Below, in pieces: positions 1-5,898 of a stretch of DNA of 6,710 nt. Position 1 is the first letter of the stretch; each line of letters begins with the position of its first letter. Origin of the DNA: an uncultured Clostridia bacterium (GTDB taxonomy: Bacteria; Bacillota; Clostridia; Oscillospirales; Acutalibacteraceae). The notes under the pieces were generated by a model, which did not search any database, was not told where the DNA came from, and saw nothing but the letters and a program-made list of their open reading frames with translations. The stretch is taken from the NCBI GenBank assembly GCA_946405475.1, contig CAMJHI010000126.1:1-6710 (forward strand). The letters run 5' to 3'. The position numbers and the translations under genes are program-made.

Positions 1-409
1 TTCCCAAAACAACTTCTATTTTGTCACGATTTGCACCCATAACAAAGCACTCCTTTTCGGGTTGGGCGAACGCCTGACCGATTATGGAGAATGCGCGGAG
101 AAATGCCTGCTGACGATCCATTCGGTTTTTCCCTGCGTCCGGCTTGACAAGTACGTTATCATGCCGAATCATATCCATGCCATTATTGTGATTGACCACG
201 ATACGGCGGCCAGCATGTATGCTGGCCCTACTTTGGGAACTGTCATCGGGAATTACAAAGCGGCGGTCAGTCGGGAGATCCACCAAATCGACCCAAACCA
301 AATCGTTTGGCAAGCTCGTTATTATGACCACGTGATCCGGAATCAGCAGGATTATGAGGCCGTTTGGCGATAGAACCCGCTGAAATGGGAGCTGGAGGAA
401 TACTATTGA
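1..409 (+). pseudogene. REP-associated (IS200-like, Y1/HUH) tyrosine transposase, 5'-partial and interrupted by an in-frame stop
   Basis: The reading frame is open from base 2, so the true start lies left of the window. It opens with NNFYFVTICTHNKALLFG, typical of the N-terminal strand of REP-associated transposases. The metal-binding HUH motif is in YVIMPNHIHAIIVI (about 152-193). The likely catalytic tyrosine is in the helix GNYKAAVSREIH (about 248-283). This family nicks and rejoins single-stranded DNA at hairpins. The frame stops at TAG 371-373 after YEAVWR. In the same frame, bases 374-409 then encode NPLKWELEEYY and a stop, which is the conserved family C-terminus. Relatives usually read VW-x-YI-x-E-NPLKW here, so a small in-frame deletion of about 9 nt that created the stop is the simplest reading. 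The domain up to the stop could still fold, so calling it a pseudogene is inference; a TTG at 62 is an internal codon, not the start. Confidence 0.8.
208..227. repeat. Perfect inverted repeat inside the transposase gene
   Basis: The arms GGCCAGCAT (208-216) and ATGCTGGCC (219-227) are exact reverse complements separated by GT. The palindrome lies between the codons for the HUH motif and the presumed catalytic-tyrosine helix and encodes the stretch around ASMYAGP. Enzymes of this family act on imperfect-palindrome hairpins, so it might be a recognition hairpin or the scar of one inserted into a variable loop. That role is inference; the symmetry itself is directly visible. Confidence 0.7.
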
Positions 410-460
410 CGAACGGCGCTTTCTTGCTTGCCGCCAAAACGCACTTTGAGGTGAAAACAC

Positions 461-1081
461 TTGACCGAAGCGGAAACCTGCAAAGCCCTCGGGGCGCTGA
501 CCGACAACAAAGCCGCGTGGGAAGAGAGCATCCCCCCCGTCGCCTCGCTCCTTGCCGCGGATTCCGTCAAAATTCAGGCCAAGGCACTGTGGCTGCTCGG
601 CGAAATGGGGCTGAACTATCCGACCGCCATGCAAAGCAGCGTGTCCGCCGTCGCGTCGTTTTGCGAAAGCGAACATCCGCTGCTGCGCGAACGGGCGGTC
701 AACGCGCTCGGGCGGATCGGCCGGGGCGATTTTCAAAACATTGAACCATATTGGGCGGGTCTGTTCCGCTTTGCCGCCGATATAGAACCAAACGTGCGGC
801 TGAGCTTTGTCTGGGCGTCGGAAAACGTCGCCACCAACACGCCCGATCCGTATGAACCCTATCTGCCGGTGTTTGCGGGGCTGCTGCATGATGAAAACGA
901 CCGCGTGCGCATGGAAGCGCCCGAAATGTTCCGCGTGCTCGGCAAACGCAGGCCGGCGTTCGTTCAGCCCTATCTTGATTCCTTGCGCGAGATCTCGGAA
1001 ACCGACGGCAACCGCGTGGTGCGGATCCATTGCCTCGGCGCCATCCGCGCGGCTACGGGTCAGGAACGGACAAATTCTTAA
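461..1081 (+). CDS. HEAT-repeat protein
   Basis: A 206-residue protein. The chosen start is TTG at 461, preceded by GAGGTG at 448-453 with 7-nt spacing. The sequence is nearly all short amphipathic helix pairs with HEAT signatures. One hairpin lies at about residues 35-55 (KIQAKALWLLGEMG). Another is at 72-89 (HPLLRERAVNALGRIGRG), and others are at about 95-122, 132-163 and 166-199. There is no signal peptide, transmembrane segment or catalytic motif, so it is probably a soluble protein-binding scaffold in the cytoplasm. It lies 31 nt upstream of a C39-like peptidase gene on the same strand, which suggests co-transcription and a shared task. I could not find a convincing promoter in the 51 nt between the transposase remnant and this gene. 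The partner and pathway are unknown. I am confident of the fold class and have no view of the specific function. Confidence 0.75.
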   Translation: MTEAETCKALGALTDNKAAWEESIPPVASLLAADSVKIQAKALWLLGEMGLNYPTAMQSSVSAVASFCESEHPLLRERAVNALGRIGRGDFQNIEPYWAGLFRFAADIEPNVRLSFVWASENVATNTPDPYEPYLPVFAGLLHDENDRVRMEAPEMFRVLGKRRPAFVQPYLDSLREISETDGNRVVRIHCLGAIRAATGQERTNS

Positions 1082-1112
1082 AAAAAGTCGTCACATTCTG
1101 TGAGGTGCTTTC

Positions 1113-1760
1113 ATGGCGCGAGTGGAGCTCGAACATTTTACCATCGGGAATTCTTACGGCGGCAATCAGGATTGGTTCCGCACCTTTATGATGCGCATCG
1201 GCGGCTGCGCGGCTGAAACGGCCTGCGACAGCAGCCTGTATTTTACGCTGCACCGGGGGCTGGACGGCGTTTATCCGTTTGACAAGCGCAAGCTGACCAA
1301 GGCCGATTACGTGGCCTTCGCCCACCGGATGGAACAATATCTCTGGCCGCGGATGTCCGGGGTCAACCGGCTGGAGCTTTTTATCGACGGCTACGCAAAA
1401 TACCTGAAAGACTGCGGCGTTGAAGCCCTGCGCATGACGGCGTTCGACGGCAGCGAACCGTATGAAAAAGCCGCTGAAGTGCTCAGGCGGCAGATCGACG
1501 CCGGATACCCCGTGCCGACGCTGATTCTGAACCACCGGGACAAAGCCATGAAGGACTACGTCTGGCACTGGTTTCTGATCAACGGCTACGACCAAAAAGA
1601 AGATGCGGACGACCTGCTGGTGAAGGCGGTCAGCTACAGCGAATTTCAGTGGCTGTCGCTGCAACGGTTGTGGAACACCGGCCGCGACGTGAAGGGCGGC
1701 TTCGTGCTGTATAAACTCAACGAAAACAAAGAAGAACGGCACAACGGCGACAACGGATGA
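1113..1760 (+). CDS. Uncharacterised protein with a papain/C39-like cysteine peptidase pattern
   Basis: A 215-residue protein starting at ATG 1113, with GAGGTG at 1102-1107 and 5-nt spacing. I recognise no named function. Four blocks resemble the papain-like C39 fold. The first is Gln19 in NSYGGNQDWF, a candidate oxyanion residue. The second is Cys32 in RIGGCAAETACDSS, a candidate nucleophile opening a helix, with Cys38 as an alternative. The third is the strand AGYPVPTLIL (130-139). The fourth is His152 in YVWHWFLINGYD, followed by Asn158 and Asp160, which matches the H-x-V-V-x-G-Y-D pattern of C39-like peptidases. No signal peptide, membrane segment or ABC-transporter fusion is present, so the protein is probably intracellular, unlike bacteriocin-exporter C39 domains. 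It follows the HEAT-repeat gene by 31 nt. The polar C-terminus (NENKEERHNGDNG) is probably disordered. The peptidase assignment is inference from pattern; a transglutaminase- or acyltransferase-like activity on the same fold is possible. Confidence 0.6.
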   Translation: MARVELEHFTIGNSYGGNQDWFRTFMMRIGGCAAETACDSSLYFTLHRGLDGVYPFDKRKLTKADYVAFAHRMEQYLWPRMSGVNRLELFIDGYAKYLKDCGVEALRMTAFDGSEPYEKAAEVLRRQIDAGYPVPTLILNHRDKAMKDYVWHWFLINGYDQKEDADDLLVKAVSYSEFQWLSLQRLWNTGRDVKGGFVLYKLNENKEERHNGDNG

Positions 1761-1787
1761 CCGGCTTCACAACACGGTTTGATTGAC

Positions 1788-1954
1788 TAAGGAAACGCTG
1801 ATTCAATCAGAGTGTGCGAGGGAGCGAGAGATTTTTTCGTCAGATTGTGCAAAAAAGCCGCCGCTTTGCTGACGCAAAGCAAGGATTTTTGGTGCAATAT
1901 AACGGAAAAATATCCGCTCCATCGTGCGCTTGTGATTGATTCAGTGTTTCCTTA
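1788..1954. mobile_element. MITE-like non-coding element with 20-bp terminal inverted repeats and TA flanks
   Basis: The ends AGGAAACGCTGATTCAATCA (1790-1809) and TGATTGATTCAGTGTTTCCT (1933-1952) are inverted copies matching at 18 of 20 positions. TA stands directly outside each (1788-1789 and 1953-1954), which fits the target duplication of IS630/Tc1-mariner-type transposases. The interior is also roughly self-complementary. GGAGCG (1821-1826) faces CGCTCC (1915-1920), ATTGTGC-AAAAA faces TTTTT-GGTGCAAT, and the centre is a perfect hairpin GCTTTGC-TGAC-GCAAAGC (1863-1880). The whole element could fold into one long arm. It has no credible open reading frame, so any movement would need a transposase supplied from elsewhere. 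Its base composition is more AT-rich than the neighbouring genes. The family assignment is inference, and I cannot see copy number from one window. Confidence 0.75.
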
Positions 1955-1958
1955 ACGG

Positions 1959-1990
1959 GCCCGCCTCACACCCGAGGCGGGCTTTGCTAT
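1959..1990 (+). terminator. Rho-independent terminator of the HEAT/C39-like unit
   Basis: A perfect 9-bp GC-rich stem, GCCCGCCTC (1959-1967) with GAGGCGGGC (1974-1982), closes a 6-nt loop. It is followed by TTTGCTATCT, a short and imperfect T-run. It lies 199 nt after the stop of the C39-like gene, because the MITE-like element sits in between. Without the element the hairpin would stand about 30 nt after that stop, a normal distance. Confidence 0.75.
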
Positions 1991-2019
1991 CTGTGCCGCC
2001 GGGCGCGATCCCTTTTGGG

Positions 2020-2034
2020 TTTTGCTTTGCAAAA
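2020..2034. promoter_or_regulatory. Inverted repeat over the -35 region of the GH92 gene, possible operator
   Basis: TTTTGC-TTT-GCAAAA is a perfect 6-bp inverted repeat, and an overlapping register, TGCTTT-GCA-AAAGCA (2023-2037), is also symmetrical. It covers the proposed -35 hexamer of a carbohydrate-enzyme gene, where a LacI- or GntR-type repressor could bind. It does not match the catabolite-response element well. The regulatory role is inference. Confidence 0.3.
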
Positions 2035-2054
2035 GCAGAATTGTATGATATAAT
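2027..2054 (+). promoter_or_regulatory. Extended -10 sigma-A-type promoter of the GH92 gene
   Basis: TATAAT at 2049-2054 is preceded by TG at 2046-2047 (TGATATAAT), a full extended -10. A weak -35, TTGCAA (2027-2032), lies 16 nt upstream. Transcription would begin near 2061, only about 14 nt before the GTG start, so the transcript would open almost at its Shine-Dalgarno sequence. Confidence 0.6.
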
Positions 2055-2061
2055 TCCCGTA

Positions 2062-2068
2062 AGAGGTG
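2062..2068 (+). promoter_or_regulatory. Ribosome binding site that sets the GH92 start
   Basis: AGAGGTG lies 6 nt before GTG 2075. The in-frame GTG at 2066 is part of this site itself, so it cannot be the start. Using 2075 also gives a clean N-terminus, MKLLRIIV. Confidence 0.75.
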
Positions 2069-2074
2069 ATCTGT

Positions 2075-4291
2075 GTGAAATTGTTGCGAATCATCGTGTC
2101 TTTGTTCGTTTCAGCCGAAATGCTGGTTTCCTGCCTGATCGGCGGCTATCCCCTCACAACGGGTCGGCCGCAGCCGCAGACCGGCGCGCTCACGCAGTAC
2201 GTCAATCCGCTGATCGGCACGGGCGGCATCCCGTGGGCGGACGCCATGCTCAGCCCGGCGGCCTGCGTGCCGTTCGGCACCGTCAAGGCGGGGCCGGATA
2301 CCTGCGCCGTGGGCGGCCTTGCCAAAATCAAACTGAACACCTCCGGTTATTACTATGAGCACCGCCATCTGCTGGGCTTCAGTCTGGGGCGGCTGTCCGG
2401 CACGGGCGCGCGCGATTACGGCATGTTCCGCGTGCTGCCGTGCGTGAAGGGCAGGGCCGTGACGTGCCTGCCGTATTCACACGCGAACGAAACGGCGACC
2501 CCGGGCTATTACGGCGTCGACCTGCCCACCGCGGTCGTGCGCTGTGAAATGACGGCGACCGAGCGCACCGCCGCATTCCGCTTCACGTTCAAAAAAGCGG
2601 GCGACGCCGCCGTGAGCGTTGACGCGGCGTCCTGCCTGAGCGGCGGGCACACGGAAAACACGGCGATCGAATACCGCCCCGCCGAAAACGCCCTGACCGC
2701 GCAGACCACCCTGCACGGCACGTTCACCGACCGTTACGGCGGGCTGACCGTTTATCTTTATGCCGCGTTCGACGCTCCGCCGACCGGAACCGAAACCGAC
2801 GGCAGCAAAACGGTGCTGCGCTTTGACACAAAAGAACTGAACTACAAGGCGGCCGTCAGCTTTGTCAGCGTGGAAAACGCCAAAGAAAATTATCTGGCCG
2901 AGGCGGCGGGCAAAAGCTTTGACGAACTGCGAACCGCCGCGACCGAACAATGGGAACAGCGGCTGAGCGCGGTGAAGATCGACGCAGATGAAACCACCAA
3001 AACCATCTATTACACGGCGCTGTACCACAGTATGATCATGCCCACCGATTTCACCGACGTCAACGGCGACTACCTCGGCTTTGACAAGCAGGTGCACAAG
3101 GCGCAGGGCTTCACCTACCGCACGGATATGTCCCTGTGGGATACCTGCCGCACCACGCACTCGCTTTACACGCTCATCGCGCCCGACGTGCAGCGCGACT
3201 GCATCGAAAGCCTGCTGGCCATGGCCGATCAGGGCGGCGTGCTGCCGCGCTGGCCGATGGGCGGCGGCTATTCCGGTTCCATGTTCGGCAGCCCCGCCAA
3301 CGTCGTGCTGGCCGAAAGCTATCTGAAGGGCTTTGATTTTGACGCGCGGAAGGCGCTGGATTATATGGTGCGCTGCGCCGACGGCGAGATCGGCGACCCC
3401 GACCTGAAAAAAGAGCTGACCACGCTCAACGAATACGGCTACCTGCCGGACGACGTCATCGACCGCTACTCCGTTTCCAAAACGCTGGAGTTTTCGTGGG
3501 AAAACGCCGCCGTGTCGCGTCTGGCCGCGGCGCTGGGTCAGGCGGGAACCGCCGCGGATTTTGCCGAACGGTCACTGTATTACAAAAACATCTGGGACCC
3601 CGCCACAAAATACTTCATGCCGCGCACGGCCGACGGCGTCTTCCACCCGGTCACCACGCGCATCACCTCGTTTTTTGACGATCTGTTCGGCACCAAGTTT
3701 TTCCACGCCTTCTGCGAGGGCGGCGCGGATCACTGGCGTTACAGCGCGCAGCAGGACGTGCCGGGGCTGATCGAATTGTTCGGATCGAAAGAGGAATTTG
3801 TGAAGGAACTTGATCGGTTCATGCGCAGCGCCTCGCCCCGCCGGGCGGATCTTGACCCGGGCACGGGCTATTGGATCGGCAACCAGCACGATATCCACAC
3901 GCCCTATCTGTTCCTCGCCGCCGACCGCCCCGACCTGACCCAGAAATGGGTGCGGTGGACGCTGAAAAACCGCTTCAGCACCGACATCAACGGGCTTGAC
4001 GGCAACGACGACGGCGGCACCGTCAGCGCGTGGTATGCGCTCTCCGCGCTGGGTATCTACCCGAACGTGGGCACGGACGAATATTTCATCGGCTCGCCCG
4101 CCGTCGACCGCGCGGTGCTCACGCTGGCAAACGGCAAAACGCTCACCGTCACCGCCCGCAACAACAGCGACAAAAACGTTTACGTGCGTTCCGTCACCCT
4201 CAACGGCGAACCGATCGAAGGCTTTACCGTCACCCACGCCGACCTTCTTGAAGGCGGCGAGCTGGCGTTCGACATGGCGCCCGCCCCGTGA
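2075..4291 (+). CDS. GH92-family glycosidase (putative exo-alpha-mannosidase), predicted lipoprotein
   Basis: A 738-residue protein starting at GTG 2075. The N-terminus MKLLRII plus a hydrophobic run ends in LVSC (Cys20), a lipobox, so it is probably lipid-anchored on the outer face of the membrane. A glutamate inside the hydrophobic run is odd. The GH92 N-terminal beta-domain follows at about 42-270: YVNPLIGTGG, VPFGTVKAGPDT, and GYYYEHRHLLGFSLGRLSGTG. The catalytic (alpha/alpha)6 domain spans about 300-715: LYHSMIMPTDFTDVNGDY, SLWDTCRTTHSL, MADQGGVLPRWPM. The presumed catalytic acid is Glu548 in CEGGADHWRY, and the base aspartates lie in GLDGNDDGGTVSAWY (639-653). Length and domain order fit the family, which comprises calcium-dependent inverting exo-mannosidases acting on alpha-mannosides such as N-glycans or yeast mannan. 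Compared with the usual EGNAWQY and GNEPxHHxPYL, this protein has EGGADHW and GNQHDIHTPYL, so the substrate may differ. No transporter gene is adjacent, and it appears to be transcribed from its own promoter. Confidence 0.9.
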   Translation: MKLLRIIVSLFVSAEMLVSCLIGGYPLTTGRPQPQTGALTQYVNPLIGTGGIPWADAMLSPAACVPFGTVKAGPDTCAVGGLAKIKLNTSGYYYEHRHLLGFSLGRLSGTGARDYGMFRVLPCVKGRAVTCLPYSHANETATPGYYGVDLPTAVVRCEMTATERTAAFRFTFKKAGDAAVSVDAASCLSGGHTENTAIEYRPAENALTAQTTLHGTFTDRYGGLTVYLYAAFDAPPTGTETDGSKTVLRFDTKELNYKAAVSFVSVENAKENYLAEAAGKSFDELRTAATEQWEQRLSAVKIDADETTKTIYYTALYHSMIMPTDFTDVNGDYLGFDKQVHKAQGFTYRTDMSLWDTCRTTHSLYTLIAPDVQRDCIESLLAMADQGGVLPRWPMGGGYSGSMFGSPANVVLAESYLKGFDFDARKALDYMVRCADGEIGDPDLKKELTTLNEYGYLPDDVIDRYSVSKTLEFSWENAAVSRLAAALGQAGTAADFAERSLYYKNIWDPATKYFMPRTADGVFHPVTTRITSFFDDLFGTKFFHAFCEGGADHWRYSAQQDVPGLIELFGSKEEFVKELDRFMRSASPRRADLDPGTGYWIGNQHDIHTPYLFLAADRPDLTQKWVRWTLKNRFSTDINGLDGNDDGGTVSAWYALSALGIYPNVGTDEYFIGSPAVDRAVLTLANGKTLTVTARNNSDKNVYVRSVTLNGEPIEGFTVTHADLLEGGELAFDMAPAP

Positions 4292-4330
4292 GGCAGTCGC
4301 CCGTTGTTTGTCAATCAAAACCGGCCGGGC

Positions 4331-4359
4331 TTGTAATCCTGCTTTTTTTCGGTTATAAT
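4331..4359 (+). promoter_or_regulatory. Sigma-A-type promoter of trxA
   Basis: A consensus TATAAT (4354-4359) lies 17 nt after TTGTAA (4331-4336), with a T-rich spacer. The transcription start would be near 4366, giving a leader of about 28 nt that carries the AAAGGAG site. This makes trxA independent of the GH92 gene upstream. Confidence 0.8.
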
Positions 4360-4393
4360 GATCGTGGGGAGATTCCCGAAAGGAGAAACGAAA

Positions 4394-4708
4394 ATGGCTG
4401 AAATCAAAATCACAAAGGATAATTTCGACGCGGAGGTCCTGCAAGCGGACAAGCCCGTGCTGCTCGACTTCTGGGCCACGTGGTGCGGCCCGTGCAAGAT
4501 GGTCGCGCCGGTGATCGCCGAGATCGCCGCCGAGGTCGAAGGCCGCGCCAAGGTCGGCAAGGTGAACGTGGATGAAGAGCCCGAGCTCGCCGCCTCGTTC
4601 CAGATCAACAGCATTCCCACGCTCGTGGTGATGAAGGGCGGCAAGGCCGTCAGATCCGCCGTCGGCTTCCAGCCCAAGGCTCAGATCCTGGCGCTGCTCG
4701 ACGAATAA
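4394..4708 (+). CDS. trxA: Thioredoxin
   Basis: A 104-residue protein of normal thioredoxin length. It starts at ATG 4394, preceded by AAAGGAG (4379-4385) with 8-nt spacing; an in-frame ATG at 4358 overlaps the -10 box and cannot be used. Thioredoxin is a cytoplasmic dithiol reductant that passes electrons from thioredoxin reductase to ribonucleotide reductase, peroxiredoxins and other proteins. The active site WCGPCK (Trp30, Cys31, Cys34) follows the strand VLLDFWATW. The buried Asp25 is present, and the cis-proline Pro75 is in SIPTLVVMKGG. There is no signal peptide. It has its own promoter and a strong terminator 9 nt after the stop codon, so it is monocistronic. No reductase gene is nearby. 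Identification is secure; it could be one of several thioredoxin paralogues. Confidence 0.97.
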   Translation: MAEIKITKDNFDAEVLQADKPVLLDFWATWCGPCKMVAPVIAEIAAEVEGRAKVGKVNVDEEPELAASFQINSIPTLVVMKGGKAVRSAVGFQPKAQILALLDE

Positions 4709-4717
4709 ACCCGAACA

Positions 4718-4763
4718 AAACAAAAAAGCGAGGCAGGTTCGTTCCTGTCTCGCTTTTTTGTTT
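4718..4763. terminator. Bidirectional rho-independent terminator between trxA and ddh
   Basis: A 20-bp stem with one G-U pair runs from 4718-4737 to 4744-4763 around the loop TTCGTT. Its core is GCGAGGCAGG with CCTGTCTCGC, flanked by six A on the left and six T on the right. It reads as a terminator from both strands. It ends trxA just after its stop codon and catches ddh about 60 nt after its stop, as expected for convergent genes. Confidence 0.92.
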
Positions 4764-4824
4764 GGGGTTCTTACGCCGCTCGGGTCGATCCTGCGTTCGT
4801 CAATCCGGGGAATTGCGCCTTGAA

Positions 4825-5805
4825 TTACAGCATTTTCGCCACGATCTCGCTGCGTTCCTGCGGCATGAGCAGCACGGGCGCCACGTCGAACACGGTCTTG
4901 CAGCCGGTCTCGCCCTTTTCCTTCAGGCGGTAAGCCGCGCGAGCGTAGGCGGCGATGACGCTGCCGGTGAATTCGGGGTTGGAGTCGAGCTTGAGGCTGT
5001 ATTCGATGGTGTGTTTGGTGCTGTGGTCAAGCCCCGTGCAGCCGCTGCGGATGACGCTGCCGCCGTGGGGGATGCCGCTGTGATCGCGCTTCATTTCCTC
5101 CATCGTGATAAAGGTCACGGTGGTGTCGTAATCGGCGAAATAGTTGGGCATGGTTTTGATCTCTTCTTCGATCTTCGCCTTGTCCGCGCCCTCGGCGGCC
5201 ACGACGTAGCATTCTCTGGTGTGCTTCTGGCGGGTGGTCAGCTCGGGGTTTTCACCGGCGCGAACACTGGCCAGCGCGCTTTCCACCGGCACGGTGTACT
5301 GCCTTGCGTCAAGCACGCCCTCAATGCGGCGAATGGCGTCGGAATGCCCCTGGCTCACGCCGCGGCCCCAGAACGTGTAATCCTTGCCGTCGGGCAGAAT
5401 GGCGTTCATATAAAGGCGGTTGAGTGAGAACATGCCAGGGTCCCAGCCCACGGAAATGAGCGCGACGTTGCCGCCCTGTTCGGCCGCCGCGTTGACGTTG
5501 GCAAGGTGCTCGGGGATTTTTGCGTGGGTGTCAAAGCTGTCGACCACACTGAAAAGCGCAGCGATGACGGGCGTGGTCACGGGCAGGTCGGTCGCACTGC
5601 CGCCGCAGTTGACCATGACGTCGATCTTGCCCTGATAAGCGGCCATGTCGTCAAATTTTGCCACAGGCACGTTCGTGGCGGGGTGAACACAAGCCGGATC
5701 ACGGCGGGTGAACACCGCGACAAGCTCCATATCCGGGCTGTTGGCCACCGCGGCCTCGACGCCCTTGCCCAAATTGCCGTAACCGACGATACCGATTCTG
5801 ATCAT
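4825..5805 (-). CDS. ddh: meso-Diaminopimelate D-dehydrogenase
   Basis: A 326-residue NADP-dependent enzyme (EC 1.4.1.16). In one step it converts tetrahydrodipicolinate, ammonia and NADPH into meso-diaminopimelate, supplying lysine and peptidoglycan synthesis and bypassing the acylated dap routes. The N-terminal Rossmann motif is IGIVGYGNLGKG (4-15), followed by the phosphate-binding FTRRD. Family blocks follow in order: NCGGSATDLP (66-75), VDSFDTH (88-94), SVGWDPGMFSLNR (118-130), FWGRGVSQGHSDA (145-157), IPHGG with His247, and LDSNPEFT with Asn276. These match the substrate-contact regions known from the Corynebacterium enzyme, and length is normal. ATG 5805 was chosen because AAGGAG lies 7 nt upstream and because it begins directly at the Rossmann strand; the upstream extension has no site. 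The HAD phosphatase gene lies 93 nt upstream on the same strand, but a promoter in the gap makes ddh separately transcribed. No other lysine gene is in view. Confidence 0.97.
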   Translation of the reverse strand: MIRIGIVGYGNLGKGVEAAVANSPDMELVAVFTRRDPACVHPATNVPVAKFDDMAAYQGKIDVMVNCGGSATDLPVTTPVIAALFSVVDSFDTHAKIPEHLANVNAAAEQGGNVALISVGWDPGMFSLNRLYMNAILPDGKDYTFWGRGVSQGHSDAIRRIEGVLDARQYTVPVESALASVRAGENPELTTRQKHTRECYVVAAEGADKAKIEEEIKTMPNYFADYDTTVTFITMEEMKRDHSGIPHGGSVIRSGCTGLDHSTKHTIEYSLKLDSNPEFTGSVIAAYARAAYRLKEKGETGCKTVFDVAPVLLMPQERSEIVAKML

Positions 5806-5812
5806 AGTAACA

Positions 5813-5818
5813 CTCCTT
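5813..5818 (-). promoter_or_regulatory. Ribosome binding site that sets the ddh start
   Basis: Minus-strand AAGGAG lies 7 nt before ATG 5805. It selects this ATG over the longer frame, which would begin at about 5853, upstream of the predicted transcript start. Confidence 0.85.
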
Positions 5819-5838
5819 GCTTGTATTTTTACCGAAGA

Positions 5839-5867
5839 ATTATAATCCCTCAAAAAAAGAGAATCAA
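5839..5867 (-). promoter_or_regulatory. Sigma-A-type promoter of ddh
   Basis: On the minus strand, TTGATT (5867-5862) is followed after exactly 17 nt by a consensus TATAAT (5844-5839). Transcription would start near 5832, giving a leader of about 27 nt. The surrounding sequence is AT-rich compared with the genes. No lysine riboswitch can fit in so short a leader. Confidence 0.8.
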
Positions 5868-5898
5868 GCGTTTGTGAGAAAAAAGAAGAATTTTTATA

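Noticed and set aside
364..744. Plus-strand frame bridging the transposase remnant and the HEAT gene
   Set aside because: It is Arg/Ala-rich out-of-frame translation overlapping both real genes, with no ribosome binding site.
1053..1742. Minus-strand open frame of 229 codons opposite the C39-like gene
   Set aside because: The plus-strand frame has a good ribosome binding site, conserved-looking motifs and operon spacing. The antisense frame has none of these and covers the upstream gene's end.
4299..4330. Possible terminator after the GH92 gene (GCCCG ... CGGGC)
   Set aside because: There are only five paired bases around a 22-nt loop, with no T-run directly after; the following T-tract is the promoter spacer of trxA.
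3572..4723. Long minus-strand open frame (383 codons) opposite the GH92 gene and trxA
   Set aside because: It runs antisense to two confident genes, spans the promoter between them, and matches no recognisable family. Long antisense frames are expected from the codon bias of GC-rich genes.
4762..5427. Plus-strand open frame opposite ddh
   Set aside because: It is a composition shadow of ddh, begins inside the terminator, and lacks a ribosome binding site.
5870..5898. Possible terminator after the HAD gene
   Set aside because: The sequence is A/T-rich with T-runs on the minus strand but has no GC stem, so there is no convincing hairpin.
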